Below, piece by piece: positions 1-9,268 of a stretch of 64,000 bases of DNA. The translations under genes were made by a program, and so were the position numbers. This DNA is from Thermoproteota archaeon (GTDB taxonomy: Archaea > Korarchaeota > JAOZGF01 > JAOZFZ01): assembly GCA_027492035.1 (NCBI GenBank), contig JAOZFT010000004.1, positions 473,249 through 537,248 on the forward strand, in the 5' to 3' direction. The notes beneath the pieces were generated by a model. The model saw only the letters and a program-made list of their open reading frames with translations, was not told the origin of the DNA and did not search any database. Within the stretch, counting starts at the first letter, position 1. Each line of letters begins with the position of its first letter.

Positions 1-1056
1 ATATCTCCAACCTGAAGAACCTGTTACCCATCCATTTTCATGGGTCTCTTTAACCTTTTTAATGAGTTGTCTTGGAGGCATTTTCTTCGTTTCAATGTTT
101 TTTATGTATAATGTATCAGCTAATTCACGGGCTGGATGATCTTGAGGCTGGTAAAGAGCATCAAAACACCAGAAAGCAAGCTCCACTATAGGACCTATGG
201 CTTCGGTGAAACCCATATCAAACCAGATTTCTCTGATTTTATCTGCAATTGAAAGGGTTGGGTGCAATCTACCTACCGCTGTAGGTGCAACAGGTGCGTA
301 AACGTCGTACTTTTTCAGGGTGACTTCACGCCATTTACCAGTTTCTATAAGTCCAGGGGTTAGGTTTGAAACTGTTATTTTAAGAGGAATCTCATAATTA
401 AGTAATTCTTTACCGAAAGAAGTTAGCTCAGCCCTCTCCTCCACAACTTCCTTCGTCACTAAAAGATTTCTTCTCTTCAAGGTTTTAATTAGTTCTTCTT
501 CATTCTTTATGCCTAAAGGTAATTCAACCCATGTACCTTTCCTCCATAAGGTCTTAAGCACTGTTTCCTCAGGGAAAAACGGAAGAAATTCACTACCTCC
601 ATTCTTAAGCCTGACAAATGGTTCGTTGTTTCTCTTGACAATTTCTATCAGCCCTTTCCTTTTTAACCAACCTAATGACCTATTAAGTTCAACTGTGTTC
701 TGGTCCAGGAAGTTTTTCAGTTCATCTAAAGATGCTTCACCACCAATTTTCTTTAGGTGCTCCAGCAACTTCTTTTCAGGTAAGTGTGTTTCAGCATACT
801 TTATTCCTTCTCCTGTTAATTTAGCCTTCTTTATTCTTTCTTTGTGTAAGGTGATTATTCCATATTTTTGCAACCTAAGTAAACCTCTAACCACCGCAGA
901 TCTATCCATTTTCAATGTTTCAACTAATAAAGAAGTTGTTAAAGTATGTGGTTGTTGTTTAAAGGCTAAAAGAATTTTTTTATCTTGTAAGGAGAACTTC
1001 TCTCTAATTTCCTTTAAAACTTGTTTTAAATCAACCTCTAAATTATCCCTATACAA
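1..1056 (-). CDS. pheS: Phenylalanyl-tRNA synthetase alpha subunit, 3' end cut by window edge
   Basis: Catalytic subunit of the cytosolic PheRS tetramer that charges tRNA-Phe. I translated it by hand because the track omits it: it starts with TTG and has no stop inside the window. About 352 residues are present. The N-terminal half is the helix-turn-helix-rich region of archaeal and eukaryotic PheS. Near the C-terminal side it reads IREIWFDMGF, then FDALYQPQDHPARE and TGSSGWRY, which are the class II core motifs of this family. A GGAGGG ribosome site lies 9 nt before the TTG. About 150 C-terminal residues, including motif 3, should lie beyond base 1. It diverges from the sugar kinase on the other strand. 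Confidence 0.95.
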   Translation of the reverse strand, partial: MYRDNLEVDLKQVLKEIREKFSLQDKKILLAFKQQPHTLTTSLLVETLKMDRSAVVRGLLRLQKYGIITLHKERIKKAKLTGEGIKYAETHLPEKKLLEHLKKIGGEASLDELKNFLDQNTVELNRSLGWLKRKGLIEIVKRNNEPFVRLKNGGSEFLPFFPEETVLKTLWRKGTWVELPLGIKNEEELIKTLKRRNLLVTKEVVEERAELTSFGKELLNYEIPLKITVSNLTPGLIETGKWREVTLKKYDVYAPVAPTAVGRLHPTLSIADKIREIWFDMGFTEAIGPIVELAFWCFDALYQPQDHPARELADTLYIKNIETKKMPPRQLIKKVKETHENGWVTGSSGWRY

Positions 1057-1253
1057 AGAAAACAGCCCTCCTTAACTTAGGTTTCTGAAGAAAAATATTC
1101 TGGTGAAGAAAAGGTGTTCTTAACTGCTTGTCTTAAGTTCATGGTTCTTATCATGTTTAAGTAAATTGGCAGAGCATCACATCCACCGAAAAAGGAAGTA
1201 TAATGTCTCCTTTAAAACATTAAATTTAAGGAGGAAATGGTTAAGTGGAAGGA

Positions 1254-1262
1254 TATTTATAT
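1254..1262 (+). promoter_or_regulatory. TATA-like box for the PfkB-family kinase
   Basis: TATTTATAT is centred about 39 nt before the GTG start. Transcription would then begin near 1284, leaving a leader of about a dozen bases that contains the SD-like GGGCGATC. This is pattern recognition only; no mapped start supports it. Confidence 0.5.
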
Positions 1263-1296
1263 CTTTAGGTTTTTCTAAGAAAAAGGGCGATCTGTT

Positions 1297-2226
1297 GTGA
1301 AAAAAATAGACTTGATTTCGGTAGGGAACTTAAACGTCGATATTACCTTGAAAGTTGATAAGTTCCCTGAACCTGACCAAGAAATAGAAATTAATTCTTC
1401 TTTAATTTCTCCTGGGGGATCGGCTTCAAACACCGCTGTTGCTGCATCAAGGTTAGGGTTGTCGGTTGGTTTCATAGGGAAAGTGGGAGACGATTTGATG
1501 GGTATCATGGCGTTGGAGGACTTAAAAAGAGAAAGAATAGATATTAGTCAAGTTAAAAAATTGAAGGGTATAGCTACAGGTTTAGTGGTTGTTTTTGTTT
1601 TTCCAGATGGACAGAGGGCCATGATTGCAAATCATGGTGCTAACTTACATATGGAGAAAAATGACCTAGAAAGTGAGTTTATAAAAGTAAGTGAGGCAGT
1701 TCATGTTGGAGGAGGGAAAATTGAAGTTGCTGAGGAAGCTTTGAAAATAGCTAAGGAACAGGGTAAGTTAACTTCCTTTGACCCAGGTTCAGTTCTTTCC
1801 TCTCTAGGTTTAGAAAAACTAAAGAAAATTTTGGAGAATGCAGACTTGGTTTTCCTAAACAGGAAAGAGTTACGAGCCATAACAGGCTTTGGAGATGAAA
1901 GGGGTTTAAAGAAAATTTTAGAAGCTGATGTGAAGCTAGTTATTTTAAAAATTGGTGAAGGTGGGTCCTTAGTTTTTAGTGAAGAAGGGAAAGTTGAAGC
2001 TAAGGCCTTCAGCGTCCCAGTTGTAGATACAACTGGAGCTGGAGACGCTTTCAATGCAGGTTTCTTAGCTTCATTTATAAAGGAAAGGGATGTTTTTAAA
2101 GCGTGCGTAGTTGGTAACGCTGTGGCCGCTTTAAAAATAACTGAAGTAGGAGCAAGATCCGGTTTACCTACTAAAAACGAACTTAACGAGTTTTTAAATA
2201 GTAAAGGATTTAAGTTCAACCTTTAA
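1297..2226 (+). CDS. PfkB-family sugar or nucleoside kinase
   Basis: Ribokinase-fold kinase that phosphorylates a small sugar, nucleoside or similar alcohol with ATP; the substrate cannot be read from sequence. The N-terminal glycine signature GGSASNTAVAASRLG (around residue 40) and the C-terminal anion-hole and catalytic-base signature DTTGAGDAFNAGF (around 250) are both intact. Length 309 aa is normal. The GTG start is preceded by GGGCGATC and a TATA-like box. Its last 33 bases overlap the 3' end of the convergent moeA fusion gene. Ribokinase, ADP-independent sugar kinase and nucleoside kinase all remain possible. Confidence 0.9.
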   Translation: MKKIDLISVGNLNVDITLKVDKFPEPDQEIEINSSLISPGGSASNTAVAASRLGLSVGFIGKVGDDLMGIMALEDLKRERIDISQVKKLKGIATGLVVVFVFPDGQRAMIANHGANLHMEKNDLESEFIKVSEAVHVGGGKIEVAEEALKIAKEQGKLTSFDPGSVLSSLGLEKLKKILENADLVFLNRKELRAITGFGDERGLKKILEADVKLVILKIGEGGSLVFSEEGKVEAKAFSVPVVDTTGAGDAFNAGFLASFIKERDVFKACVVGNAVAALKITEVGARSGLPTKNELNEFLNSKGFKFNL

Positions 2227-3996
2227 TTTATTAATTGCTTCTTCAATCTCTGTTTGCTGCTCTCTAAGTAACGTTTCTTTGTTTATCAAGAAGTAGAAAG
2301 GAATCTCATCTACTTTTTTGAAAGCAAACTCTGCAGTATAGTGTGTTTCCAGAAGAATAGAGTCTAGGTATGTTAGCCCTATTTCAGCCTCTCCACTCCT
2401 TACTGCTTGGTAAACAAAATGCTCATTTTTTAAAAAAATTTTCTTCGAGGTCTTAAAATCCTCCAAGAAACCAACTGGTAATGTGATTGAGGAAGGTAAG
2501 GCGATTACTTTACCCTTTCTTGAAAGTAAAGCAATGGACTCTTCTTTGAAAGTGAAAAGCACAATTTTCCTGTTAAATTTTCCCAAAACCTTTATTTCAG
2601 GACTTGTAGGTTTCTCCTTTGAGAAGGCGATGTGGCATTCATTTCGAAGTAATGAATCTTTTGCGAAGAAACTTGAACCATAAATTTTCCTTAAATTAAA
2701 GGGGGCTAGTTCAGCCAGTTTTTCAGTAAATAAACTTTTCTCACCTATCAATGTAATTTTTTCCCCTTCAAACCAAGGAAAAAGATTAACCTCAACTTTT
2801 TCTCCTCTATACAGTTGCTGGACTTCTCTTTTAACAAAAACATATCCATCAGCAAGAGAAAAAAGAGTTAAGTGGCCTGATATCCTCGACACCGGACACG
2901 CATAGGAACTATTCTTAAATTTAACAAGGTAAACATATAATATTTCATCCCTCTCAGGCCTCCTAAAAATTTTTCTTGAGAGCACAGCTGATTCTTTTCT
3001 TGTTTTTATTCTTTTACCTGAAAGTTTAGAAATGAAGGGAGCTGCTAACAAACTGTAAATTGTGAAGGAAGAGGTTGGTTGCCCAGGTAACCCCAAAATT
3101 AATTTGTTTTCTTTTACAGCTACAATTGTGGGTTTACCTGGCTTAGAAGAAAGACCATGGATAAGTAATTCAGGTTTTATGAAAGATTCTACAGCCTTTA
3201 AAGTTACATCCCCTTCCCCTTTAGAGGAGCCTCCAATAACAAGGATCATGTCGCTACTGCCCCATATGTCGAGAAGGGTTTCGCCTAAAAAGTTTTCATT
3301 ATCTTCCCTAACTGAGAAATACTTAACTTCTCCTCCTAAACTCTCTACTAACGCTCCTAAGGTGTAAGAGTTTATATTGTATACTTTCCCTTCCGACAGC
3401 GGTTCCCCAGGTTCCAAAATTTCAGGTCCTGTCGACACAATGGCAACTCTTGGCTTCTTATAAACTTTCACTATTTTCCTTCCTATAGAAGCCAATAAAC
3501 CTACCTCCACAGGCCCTATTTCAACTCCTTCACGTAAAACAAGTTCACCCTCACTTATATCTGAACCAGCTTTCAAAATATTCTCTCCAGGATAAGTTGG
3601 GCGGAAAACACTGACTTCAGAGTCCTTAACTGAAGTGTACTCTACCATTACTACGGAATCAGATCCTCTTGGTATCATTGACCCTGTTGCGACGTAAACA
3701 CAAGTCTTAGGTTTCAAAGAGAAGAGGCATTTCTCACCTACATTTACTTTACCTACCAACAACAACTTAACAGGGCTCTCTTCTTCAGCATTCAATGTAT
3801 CTAAAGAACGTACAGCGTACCCGTCAACCGTAGATCTATTGAAGGGTGGAACGTCGAAGGGAGAATAAATTTTTTCTGCTAACACTCTCCCAAAGGATTT
3901 CTCTAGGTTAATTTCTTCAACTTTCTTCTCCGCTGTAAGCTTGTTCCTTATTATTTTCTTGCATTCGTCAATGGTTAAGAGCGAGAGAAACTTCAA
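2194..3996 (-). CDS. moeA: MoeA molybdopterin molybdenumtransferase fused to a periplasmic-binding-like domain
   Basis: Inserts molybdate or tungstate into adenylylated molybdopterin. Residues 1 to about 400 are MoeA: VPPFNRSTVDGYAV, the 'VGLLASIG' segment, STGPEI, and the catalytic region IGGSSKGEGD followed by LGLPGQP. The last 190 residues resemble a LysR or PBP-like ligand-binding domain (AVRSGEAEIGLTYLD), a known archaeal fusion. The start is TTG, with the strong SD AGGTGATGAG just upstream. It lies 19 nt behind the nuclease-like gene and is probably co-transcribed. The extra domain may bind a cofactor or oxyanion; that is inference. A second, unfused MoeA lies at 22960-24204. Confidence 0.92.
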   Translation of the reverse strand: MKFLSLLTIDECKKIIRNKLTAEKKVEEINLEKSFGRVLAEKIYSPFDVPPFNRSTVDGYAVRSLDTLNAEEESPVKLLLVGKVNVGEKCLFSLKPKTCVYVATGSMIPRGSDSVVMVEYTSVKDSEVSVFRPTYPGENILKAGSDISEGELVLREGVEIGPVEVGLLASIGRKIVKVYKKPRVAIVSTGPEILEPGEPLSEGKVYNINSYTLGALVESLGGEVKYFSVREDNENFLGETLLDIWGSSDMILVIGGSSKGEGDVTLKAVESFIKPELLIHGLSSKPGKPTIVAVKENKLILGLPGQPTSSFTIYSLLAAPFISKLSGKRIKTRKESAVLSRKIFRRPERDEILYVYLVKFKNSSYACPVSRISGHLTLFSLADGYVFVKREVQQLYRGEKVEVNLFPWFEGEKITLIGEKSLFTEKLAELAPFNLRKIYGSSFFAKDSLLRNECHIAFSKEKPTSPEIKVLGKFNRKIVLFTFKEESIALLSRKGKVIALPSSITLPVGFLEDFKTSKKIFLKNEHFVYQAVRSGEAEIGLTYLDSILLETHYTAEFAFKKVDEIPFYFLINKETLLREQQTEIEEAINKLKVELKSFTI

Positions 3997-4015
3997 AAAC
4001 TCATCACCTAAAGTC

Positions 4016-4684
4016 TTAATCTACAAATTGAAGTTCTCCTCTGTGCTTAGAGAAATTGAGTAGGAAATTGTTAAATTTAAAAATGGGTACGATAGAAACT
4101 CCGGAATACTTCTTTAAAACTTGCTCGAATGAAGTAACAAACACAGGAAACACATTCACAGGTTTCGGGTTATCTTTCTCAAGGTAATTTTTTAACTGTT
4201 CCACTTTAAAATGGAAATTTGAAACTCCTTTCTTAACTGAACTAAGCCTGCTTTTCCTCCACACGCTCCAATGTTTACATTCTATAGCAAGAAAAACGTT
4301 TCTTCTTTTTCCTAGTACATCTATTTCATATTTTCTGTGGTTCCATTTAAAAAGGAAATGTTTCCTTGTTTCAAATGAAAACTTCTCCAAACCTGCAGCT
4401 ACAATTTCTTCAAATTCTTTCCAAGTGAGGGAAAAAACAACATCCTCCTTTCTCTCACTTAAAGAGAAAAGTAGAACAGCTAATTTACTTCTTGAAAGAA
4501 ATAAACTTTTTCCTTTATCTCTTAAAAATTTACTTTTTACTATTGATAACTCAAGTAATTTCTCAATAGTTTCATTTCCTACAGCTTTTAGCAAATCATG
4601 GTTCAACGGTTGGTTAGGTATCGAGAACTTTAAAAGTTTAAAACAGCCATCTAGGAAACGTTGGCGATTGAAACTAATACTCAT
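4016..4684 (-). CDS. PD-(D/E)XK nuclease-like protein, function unknown
   Basis: A 222-residue protein that I do not recognise as a named family. Its centre has the restriction-endonuclease-like pattern: a conserved Glu in the WKEFEEIVAAGLE helix, then YEIDVLG and, about 14 residues later, AIECKHW, giving E...ID...ECK. The first 85 residues look helical and may form a DNA- or protein-contact module. The gene is upstream of and 19 nt from the moeA fusion, on the same strand. Archaeal relatives are often labelled restriction endonuclease, but no methylase or specificity subunit is nearby, so a repair or housekeeping nuclease is as likely. Confidence 0.7.
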   Translation of the reverse strand: MSISFNRQRFLDGCFKLLKFSIPNQPLNHDLLKAVGNETIEKLLELSIVKSKFLRDKGKSLFLSRSKLAVLLFSLSERKEDVVFSLTWKEFEEIVAAGLEKFSFETRKHFLFKWNHRKYEIDVLGKRRNVFLAIECKHWSVWRKSRLSSVKKGVSNFHFKVEQLKNYLEKDNPKPVNVFPVFVTSFEQVLKKYSGVSIVPIFKFNNFLLNFSKHRGELQFVD

Positions 4685-4784
4685 TTAACTTGAACCTCTT
4701 TTAAAAGAAAGAAACTTCCCCAAAAAAAGTTAATATTAAAGTGGGTGTATAGCAATAAAAAATTAGCTTTACATGGGAAGGTAG

Positions 4785-5792
4785 GTGGAGAATGTGGATC
4801 TTAGTTTTCTTCGGAGTCTTCAGTTTTCACGTATACTAGTAACTGGTGGAGCAGGTTTTATAGGCAGTCATTTAGTGGAGGAATTGGTTAGACAAGGGTT
4901 TCATGTAAGAGCCGTAGATAATTTATCCACGGGTAAAATTCGAAATTTAAAGAAGGTTTTGGGAAGCAGTAACTTTGAATTTTTAAAAGGAGACTTAACG
5001 GATTTAAGAGAAGCTGAACAGGCTTTAAAAAACATTGACATGGTTTTTCATTTAGCTGCTGAGCCCTCAGTTTTAGAAAGCTACCATGAACGCGCGAAAC
5101 ACTTCAAAAATAACTTTTTCTCAACATTTAATGTGTTAGAAGCTGCTAAACAAAATAGAACAGTTAAATGGATAATTTTCTCATCCTCTTCTACAGTATA
5201 TGGGGAAGCAGGGGTTCTGCCTACTCCGGAAAATTACGGCCCTTTACTTCCAATTTCTATTTATGGAGCCTCTAAATTGTCATGTGAAGCTTTGCTCTCA
5301 ACCTATAGCCATTACTTCGGTTTTAAAGTCACAATTTTCAGGTTAGCTAATATAATTGGGTCTAGATTGACACATGGAGTAATACTTGATTTCATAAATA
5401 AGTTAAGTATAGATAAGAAAAAATTGGAGATATTGGGGAATGGGAGACAAGAGAAGTCTTATTTATACATCAAAGATGCAATTGAAGGTTTTTTTTACGG
5501 CATAAGAAGTCAAGAAAGCAAAGAGACTAGTTTAGAAGTGTTTAATCTTGGTTCAAGTGACAGAATCACTGTAAATGAAATAGCTGAAATAGTAGTTAAG
5601 GAAATGGGACTAGAGAATGTGAGGTTCATTTATAGAGATGATGTGGGTGATGGGAGAGGGTGGCTCGGTGACGTGAGGAAAATGCATATTTCAATAATGA
5701 AGCTGCTGAAAACAGGTTGGAAGCCTAAACATACAAGTAGAGAAGCTGTTGAACACACAGTAAGGGAAATTTTGGAAGAAATTCAGAAATAA
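4785..5792 (+). CDS. NAD-dependent nucleotide-sugar epimerase/dehydratase
   Basis: Extended short-chain dehydrogenase of the UDP-glucose 4-epimerase or dehydratase type, acting on nucleotide-linked sugars for surface glycans. It shows the Rossmann motif VTGGAGFIGSHL (around residue 20), the Ser in SSSSTVYGE, and the catalytic YGASK (YxxxK, around 165). Length 335 aa fits. The start is uncertain: GTG at 4785 immediately follows an in-frame stop, and a second in-frame GTG lies at 4794. Its stop codon abuts the convergent gatE stop with no bases between them. The exact substrate (UDP-Glc, UDP-GlcNAc or dTDP-Glc) is not readable. Confidence 0.88.
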   Translation: MENVDLSFLRSLQFSRILVTGGAGFIGSHLVEELVRQGFHVRAVDNLSTGKIRNLKKVLGSSNFEFLKGDLTDLREAEQALKNIDMVFHLAAEPSVLESYHERAKHFKNNFFSTFNVLEAAKQNRTVKWIIFSSSSTVYGEAGVLPTPENYGPLLPISIYGASKLSCEALLSTYSHYFGFKVTIFRLANIIGSRLTHGVILDFINKLSIDKKKLEILGNGRQEKSYLYIKDAIEGFFYGIRSQESKETSLEVFNLGSSDRITVNEIAEIVVKEMGLENVRFIYRDDVGDGRGWLGDVRKMHISIMKLLKTGWKPKHTSREAVEHTVREILEEIQK

Positions 5793-7715
5793 TTACTTTC
5801 TTCTATTTTTCTTCAGAACTTTGTTAACTTCCTGCTCAACCAGTCGGTAAACTGTTTCACCAGGCACTTTTCCCCTAAATTCCTGCATTACTATACCCAT
5901 TATTTTATTTATGCTTTTTTCTTTGAAGGAAAGAATTAAATCCTTCTTTTCACTCACCGTTTTCTCCACCGCCTTTTTAACATCTTCTTCTGAAACTTTT
6001 TTCAAGTTAAGTTGTTTAACAGCTTCTTCAGTTGTTAATTTGGGTGTTTCAGCTATTTTTTGCAGGATTAAGGGGATAGCTTCTTTACTTATTTTCCCTT
6101 TCTTGAAAAGGGATAATGTTTCAATTATTTCCTTTTTTTTCAAGTTTTTAATGGGGATTCCTTCTCTTTTCAGCGATTTCAAAGTGTTTAAAATCGTGAA
6201 AGCAACTGTTTTAGGTTCTGCACCTGAATACTCTACTGCTTCCCTAAACAATTCATCCTTATCCTCGATAAGCAGTTGTTTTGCTGTTTCTTCTCTTATT
6301 GAGTACCTTCTAGACAATTCTTTAACTAGTTCATCGGGTGAGGAAGGTATCTTTCTCCTTATTTCATTAATGTATTCCTCCCTTAATTTAATTGGAGATA
6401 TATCTGTCTCAGGGTACATTCTTGAGGGACCTGGTAGTGGTCTTAAGTATTCTGTAGTCCCATCTTCTAAAGGCTTTCTTGTTTCAGAGGGTACTCCTAT
6501 AAGGGCTTGTTTAGCCCGGTCAACAACTGCCTCCAAGGCTTTTTTAGCTTTTTTTAAGTCATCCACCACTAACACTGCAGCATCTTTCTCTCGGCAATTT
6601 AATTGTTTTAATAATCCCTCTGTTTCCTCCACCGAGATACCATAACTTGGTAACTCGTCACTGTGGAAAATTCCCCCAACTCCAGCTATCTTTTTTGCAT
6701 AAGTGGAAAGTTCGTAACCGAATGTTTTTCCTTCTTGAATTTCTAAACTGAGTAAATTTCTGAATTTAGGAAGTTTCACCGCTAAAGCTACTCCCCCCCT
6801 TCTTATTTGGTTCCTTACTATTTTGGAGGCTGTGTTCTTAAAGATGTTTGTTACCTCTATATAATTCATGGAAATTTCCTCCATGGTTAAGCCCCTCTTT
6901 CTTAATTCTTTCCGGATTTTGATAAGTCCTAGTTGCCTTCTTACTTCATTTTTCAGTATTTTAGGTATCAGTTCAAGCCTTTGAACTCCCTTTATTTCCT
7001 GTCTTGCCCCCTCCTTTATGCTCACGTTTATGTCTTGCCTTATACTCCCTAATCCCCTTTGAACCTTATGTGTTGCTCTGAAAATTAATCCCACCTTTTG
7101 AGCCACTTCTTTGGCATGTTCAGGGGTTTTTATGTCTGCGGCTGTAGCTACCTCAACTAAAGGTATACCTAACCTATCTAACCTATATTCTGCTTTAGTG
7201 GGGGATGAGGAAATTATGAATGCAGATTCTTCCTCTAAAGTTAATGTTTCCAGTTTTACATTTCCCTGTTCTGTATTAATTTTAGACCTTTCTGTACCTA
7301 GAGCTATTAATGCTGTCCTTTGGAACCCTGTTGTATTGCTTCCGTCAATAACTGTTTTTCTCATTACATGTATTTCATCTACAGGTTCCATTTGAAGCAT
7401 CAAAGAAATCATTAAAGCTATTTCTAATGCTTCCTTGTTAAGCTCATACGGGGGGCATTCATCAGCTTCCACTTCACAATTAACATCTGAATAAACATGG
7501 TAAATGAATTCCCTGTTCCTTACCTTTTCGAATTCAGCGGCAGGGTCTATTTCCCCCAGTTCACTCTTGGTAAGTGTCAACTTTCTCAGGAGCTTTATTT
7601 CAGCTTCGCGTGTTTGTAACTTTGAAGGACAATTACAGAAAAGTTTAGAAGTGTTAAGTCTCTGATGCCACTCTAAGCCAACCTTTAAACCAATTTTTTC
7701 ATAATCTATTTGCAT
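5793..7715 (-). CDS. gatE: Glu-tRNA(Gln) amidotransferase subunit E
   Basis: tRNA-binding kinase subunit of archaeal GatDE, which converts Glu-tRNA(Gln) to Gln-tRNA(Gln) using ammonia from GatD. The N-terminus reads KIGLEWHQRLNTSKLFCNCPS, close to the GatB/GatE start, with RTALIALG and the RQDINVSI stretch following. A long insert of the GatE type and a YqeY-like helical tail (ending in QEFRGKVPGETVYRLVEQEV) complete 640 residues, the normal length. The gene lies 36 nt behind gatD on the same strand, the usual archaeal operon order. Identification is secure. Confidence 0.96.
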   Translation of the reverse strand: MQIDYEKIGLKVGLEWHQRLNTSKLFCNCPSKLQTREAEIKLLRKLTLTKSELGEIDPAAEFEKVRNREFIYHVYSDVNCEVEADECPPYELNKEALEIALMISLMLQMEPVDEIHVMRKTVIDGSNTTGFQRTALIALGTERSKINTEQGNVKLETLTLEEESAFIISSSPTKAEYRLDRLGIPLVEVATAADIKTPEHAKEVAQKVGLIFRATHKVQRGLGSIRQDINVSIKEGARQEIKGVQRLELIPKILKNEVRRQLGLIKIRKELRKRGLTMEEISMNYIEVTNIFKNTASKIVRNQIRRGGVALAVKLPKFRNLLSLEIQEGKTFGYELSTYAKKIAGVGGIFHSDELPSYGISVEETEGLLKQLNCREKDAAVLVVDDLKKAKKALEAVVDRAKQALIGVPSETRKPLEDGTTEYLRPLPGPSRMYPETDISPIKLREEYINEIRRKIPSSPDELVKELSRRYSIREETAKQLLIEDKDELFREAVEYSGAEPKTVAFTILNTLKSLKREGIPIKNLKKKEIIETLSLFKKGKISKEAIPLILQKIAETPKLTTEEAVKQLNLKKVSEEDVKKAVEKTVSEKKDLILSFKEKSINKIMGIVMQEFRGKVPGETVYRLVEQEVNKVLKKNRRK

Positions 7716-7751
7716 CTCTCCATTTTCCCTCTATTTCGCCATTTTATGTAT

Positions 7752-9089
7752 TTATTTGTTGGTTGGAGGGAAATAGCTTAGGGATAAGTGGGAATTTATT
7801 TCTCCTGCAACATTCTTTAAAAGATAGCTCTTAACCTCCTCTATGTTTTGGAAGCGACCTAATCCAATCATTAACTTAACAAGGGCAACTTCTGGCAACA
7901 TGTCTTCCCCAGGTATAACTCCCAACTTAAGCAGTTCTCTCCCCCTTCGGTAAACCCTTAAGTTCACTCTGCCATAAAGGCATTGGGAAGTTAGAACCAC
8001 CACAGTTTTTTCATCTATTGCTCTCTTTATAGGTTGCAGTAGCTGTTTAGGTACATGCCCTAAACCTGTTCCAGCTATGACTAATCCCCTATAGTTTTTG
8101 TCCAGGTAGAAATCTATTATTTCAGGGTTTATCCCTGGATGTGCCTGGATTAAACCCACTTTTGTTTCGACTCTAGTATCAGCTTGAGTTTCTTTTTGAG
8201 ACGCTTGCCGGTAGTTTGTTAAGAAAACCAATTTTTCCTGGTTTACTAGCCCCAAAATAGATGAATTAACAGGTAAGAATGCATCTCTTCTTGAAGTATG
8301 CATCTTTCTTACTTTTGTACCTCTATGAATGACGCAGAAGTTATCTGAAGGGGTTTGATGCATCACCACCACTACTTCCCCTAACTTGTGGTAAGAAGCA
8401 ACTCTTACGGATGAGAGGAAGTTTAAGTATGCATCTGTCGATCCTCTATCTGAGGACCTCTGCGCACCTGTTAAAACCACAGGGCCGCTTAATGTTTCCA
8501 GCATGAAACTTAAAGCGGCTGCAGTGTAATGAAGGGTGTCTGTCCCATGTGTCACTACCACCCCTTTAACTCCGGAATTTAATTCTTGAGATACCGTTTC
8601 AGCTATTTTAACCCATAAATGGGGGTCCATATCTTCACTCAGTATGTTAAATAGAAGTTTAGTTCTTATTTTAGCTATTCCCTTAACTTCAGGATACTTA
8701 AGGAGTAAATCTTTAGCAGTGAATTGGGGATAAACTGCTCCAGTGCTGTAATCAACTCTTGAGGCTATTGTGCCTCCTGTACCGATCACAGTCACTTCTG
8801 CATTTTCTATGTATTCCTCTCGATATTTTTTGATTTTTTCAACGGTTCTTTTAATTCCTTGCTTCTTCAAAACCTTGATTTTCTTAATTTTTTGAAGTCT
8901 AACACCTAAATTGTAGCCATTACTCAGTTTAATCACAACGTGATTATCATCTTCAAGCTCAGGTCGAGGAATCAGTATCCCTTCAAGGGTTTGTGTAGAA
9001 GTAATTATTTCAATTAAATCAAAATCTTCAATGTTGTTTTGCTTCAGTAATTTCCTAGCTCTTCCATGATAGTGAAGAGTCATTCCCAA
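7752..9089 (-). CDS. gatD: Glu-tRNA(Gln) amidotransferase subunit D
   Basis: Asparaginase-type glutaminase subunit of GatDE, supplying ammonia for transamidation. An N-terminal small barrel (residues 1 to about 90) precedes the asparaginase domain. The first catalytic Thr lies in GTGGTIAS (103-110) and the second motif is HGTDTLHYT (181-189). The residue set for the nucleophile and the Thr-Asp pair looks intact. Length 445 aa is normal. It heads the gatD-gatE operon. About 180 bp separate it from the divergent MinD-like gene. Confidence 0.96.
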   Translation of the reverse strand: MGMTLHYHGRARKLLKQNNIEDFDLIEIITSTQTLEGILIPRPELEDDNHVVIKLSNGYNLGVRLQKIKKIKVLKKQGIKRTVEKIKKYREEYIENAEVTVIGTGGTIASRVDYSTGAVYPQFTAKDLLLKYPEVKGIAKIRTKLLFNILSEDMDPHLWVKIAETVSQELNSGVKGVVVTHGTDTLHYTAAALSFMLETLSGPVVLTGAQRSSDRGSTDAYLNFLSSVRVASYHKLGEVVVVMHQTPSDNFCVIHRGTKVRKMHTSRRDAFLPVNSSILGLVNQEKLVFLTNYRQASQKETQADTRVETKVGLIQAHPGINPEIIDFYLDKNYRGLVIAGTGLGHVPKQLLQPIKRAIDEKTVVVLTSQCLYGRVNLRVYRRGRELLKLGVIPGEDMLPEVALVKLMIGLGRFQNIEEVKSYLLKNVAGEINSHLSLSYFPPTNK

Positions 9090-9243
9090 AACCTTTTTTG
9101 AAGGGCAATACTTAACTAAAAAATAATAATCTTTTCTTTTTTTTAAGCTTGAAACAGCTTTTTTAAAGCAAAATTAACGTTAAAATTTAATTTTCCCTCC
9201 CTGTCTATGTAAGGAACGTGGAGAAGAATTTTTAAACTTATGT

Positions 9244-9253
9244 TTTTATATTT
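9244..9253 (+). promoter_or_regulatory. TATA-like box implying a leaderless transcript
   Basis: TTTTATATTT is centred about 21 nt before the ATG at 9269. With archaeal spacing, transcription would begin at or beside the start codon, and no SD is visible, which agrees with leaderless translation. Confidence 0.5.
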
Positions 9254-9268
9254 TGTTCATGATTAAAA

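Noticed and set aside
509-1075. 188-aa plus-strand ORF
   Set aside because: Shadow of pheS on the opposite strand, which shows clear synthetase motifs.
1076-1296. tRNA-like text GGCAGAGCATCAC near 1168
   Set aside because: It resembles a D-arm fragment, but no anticodon stem, T-arm or acceptor pairing could be found around it.
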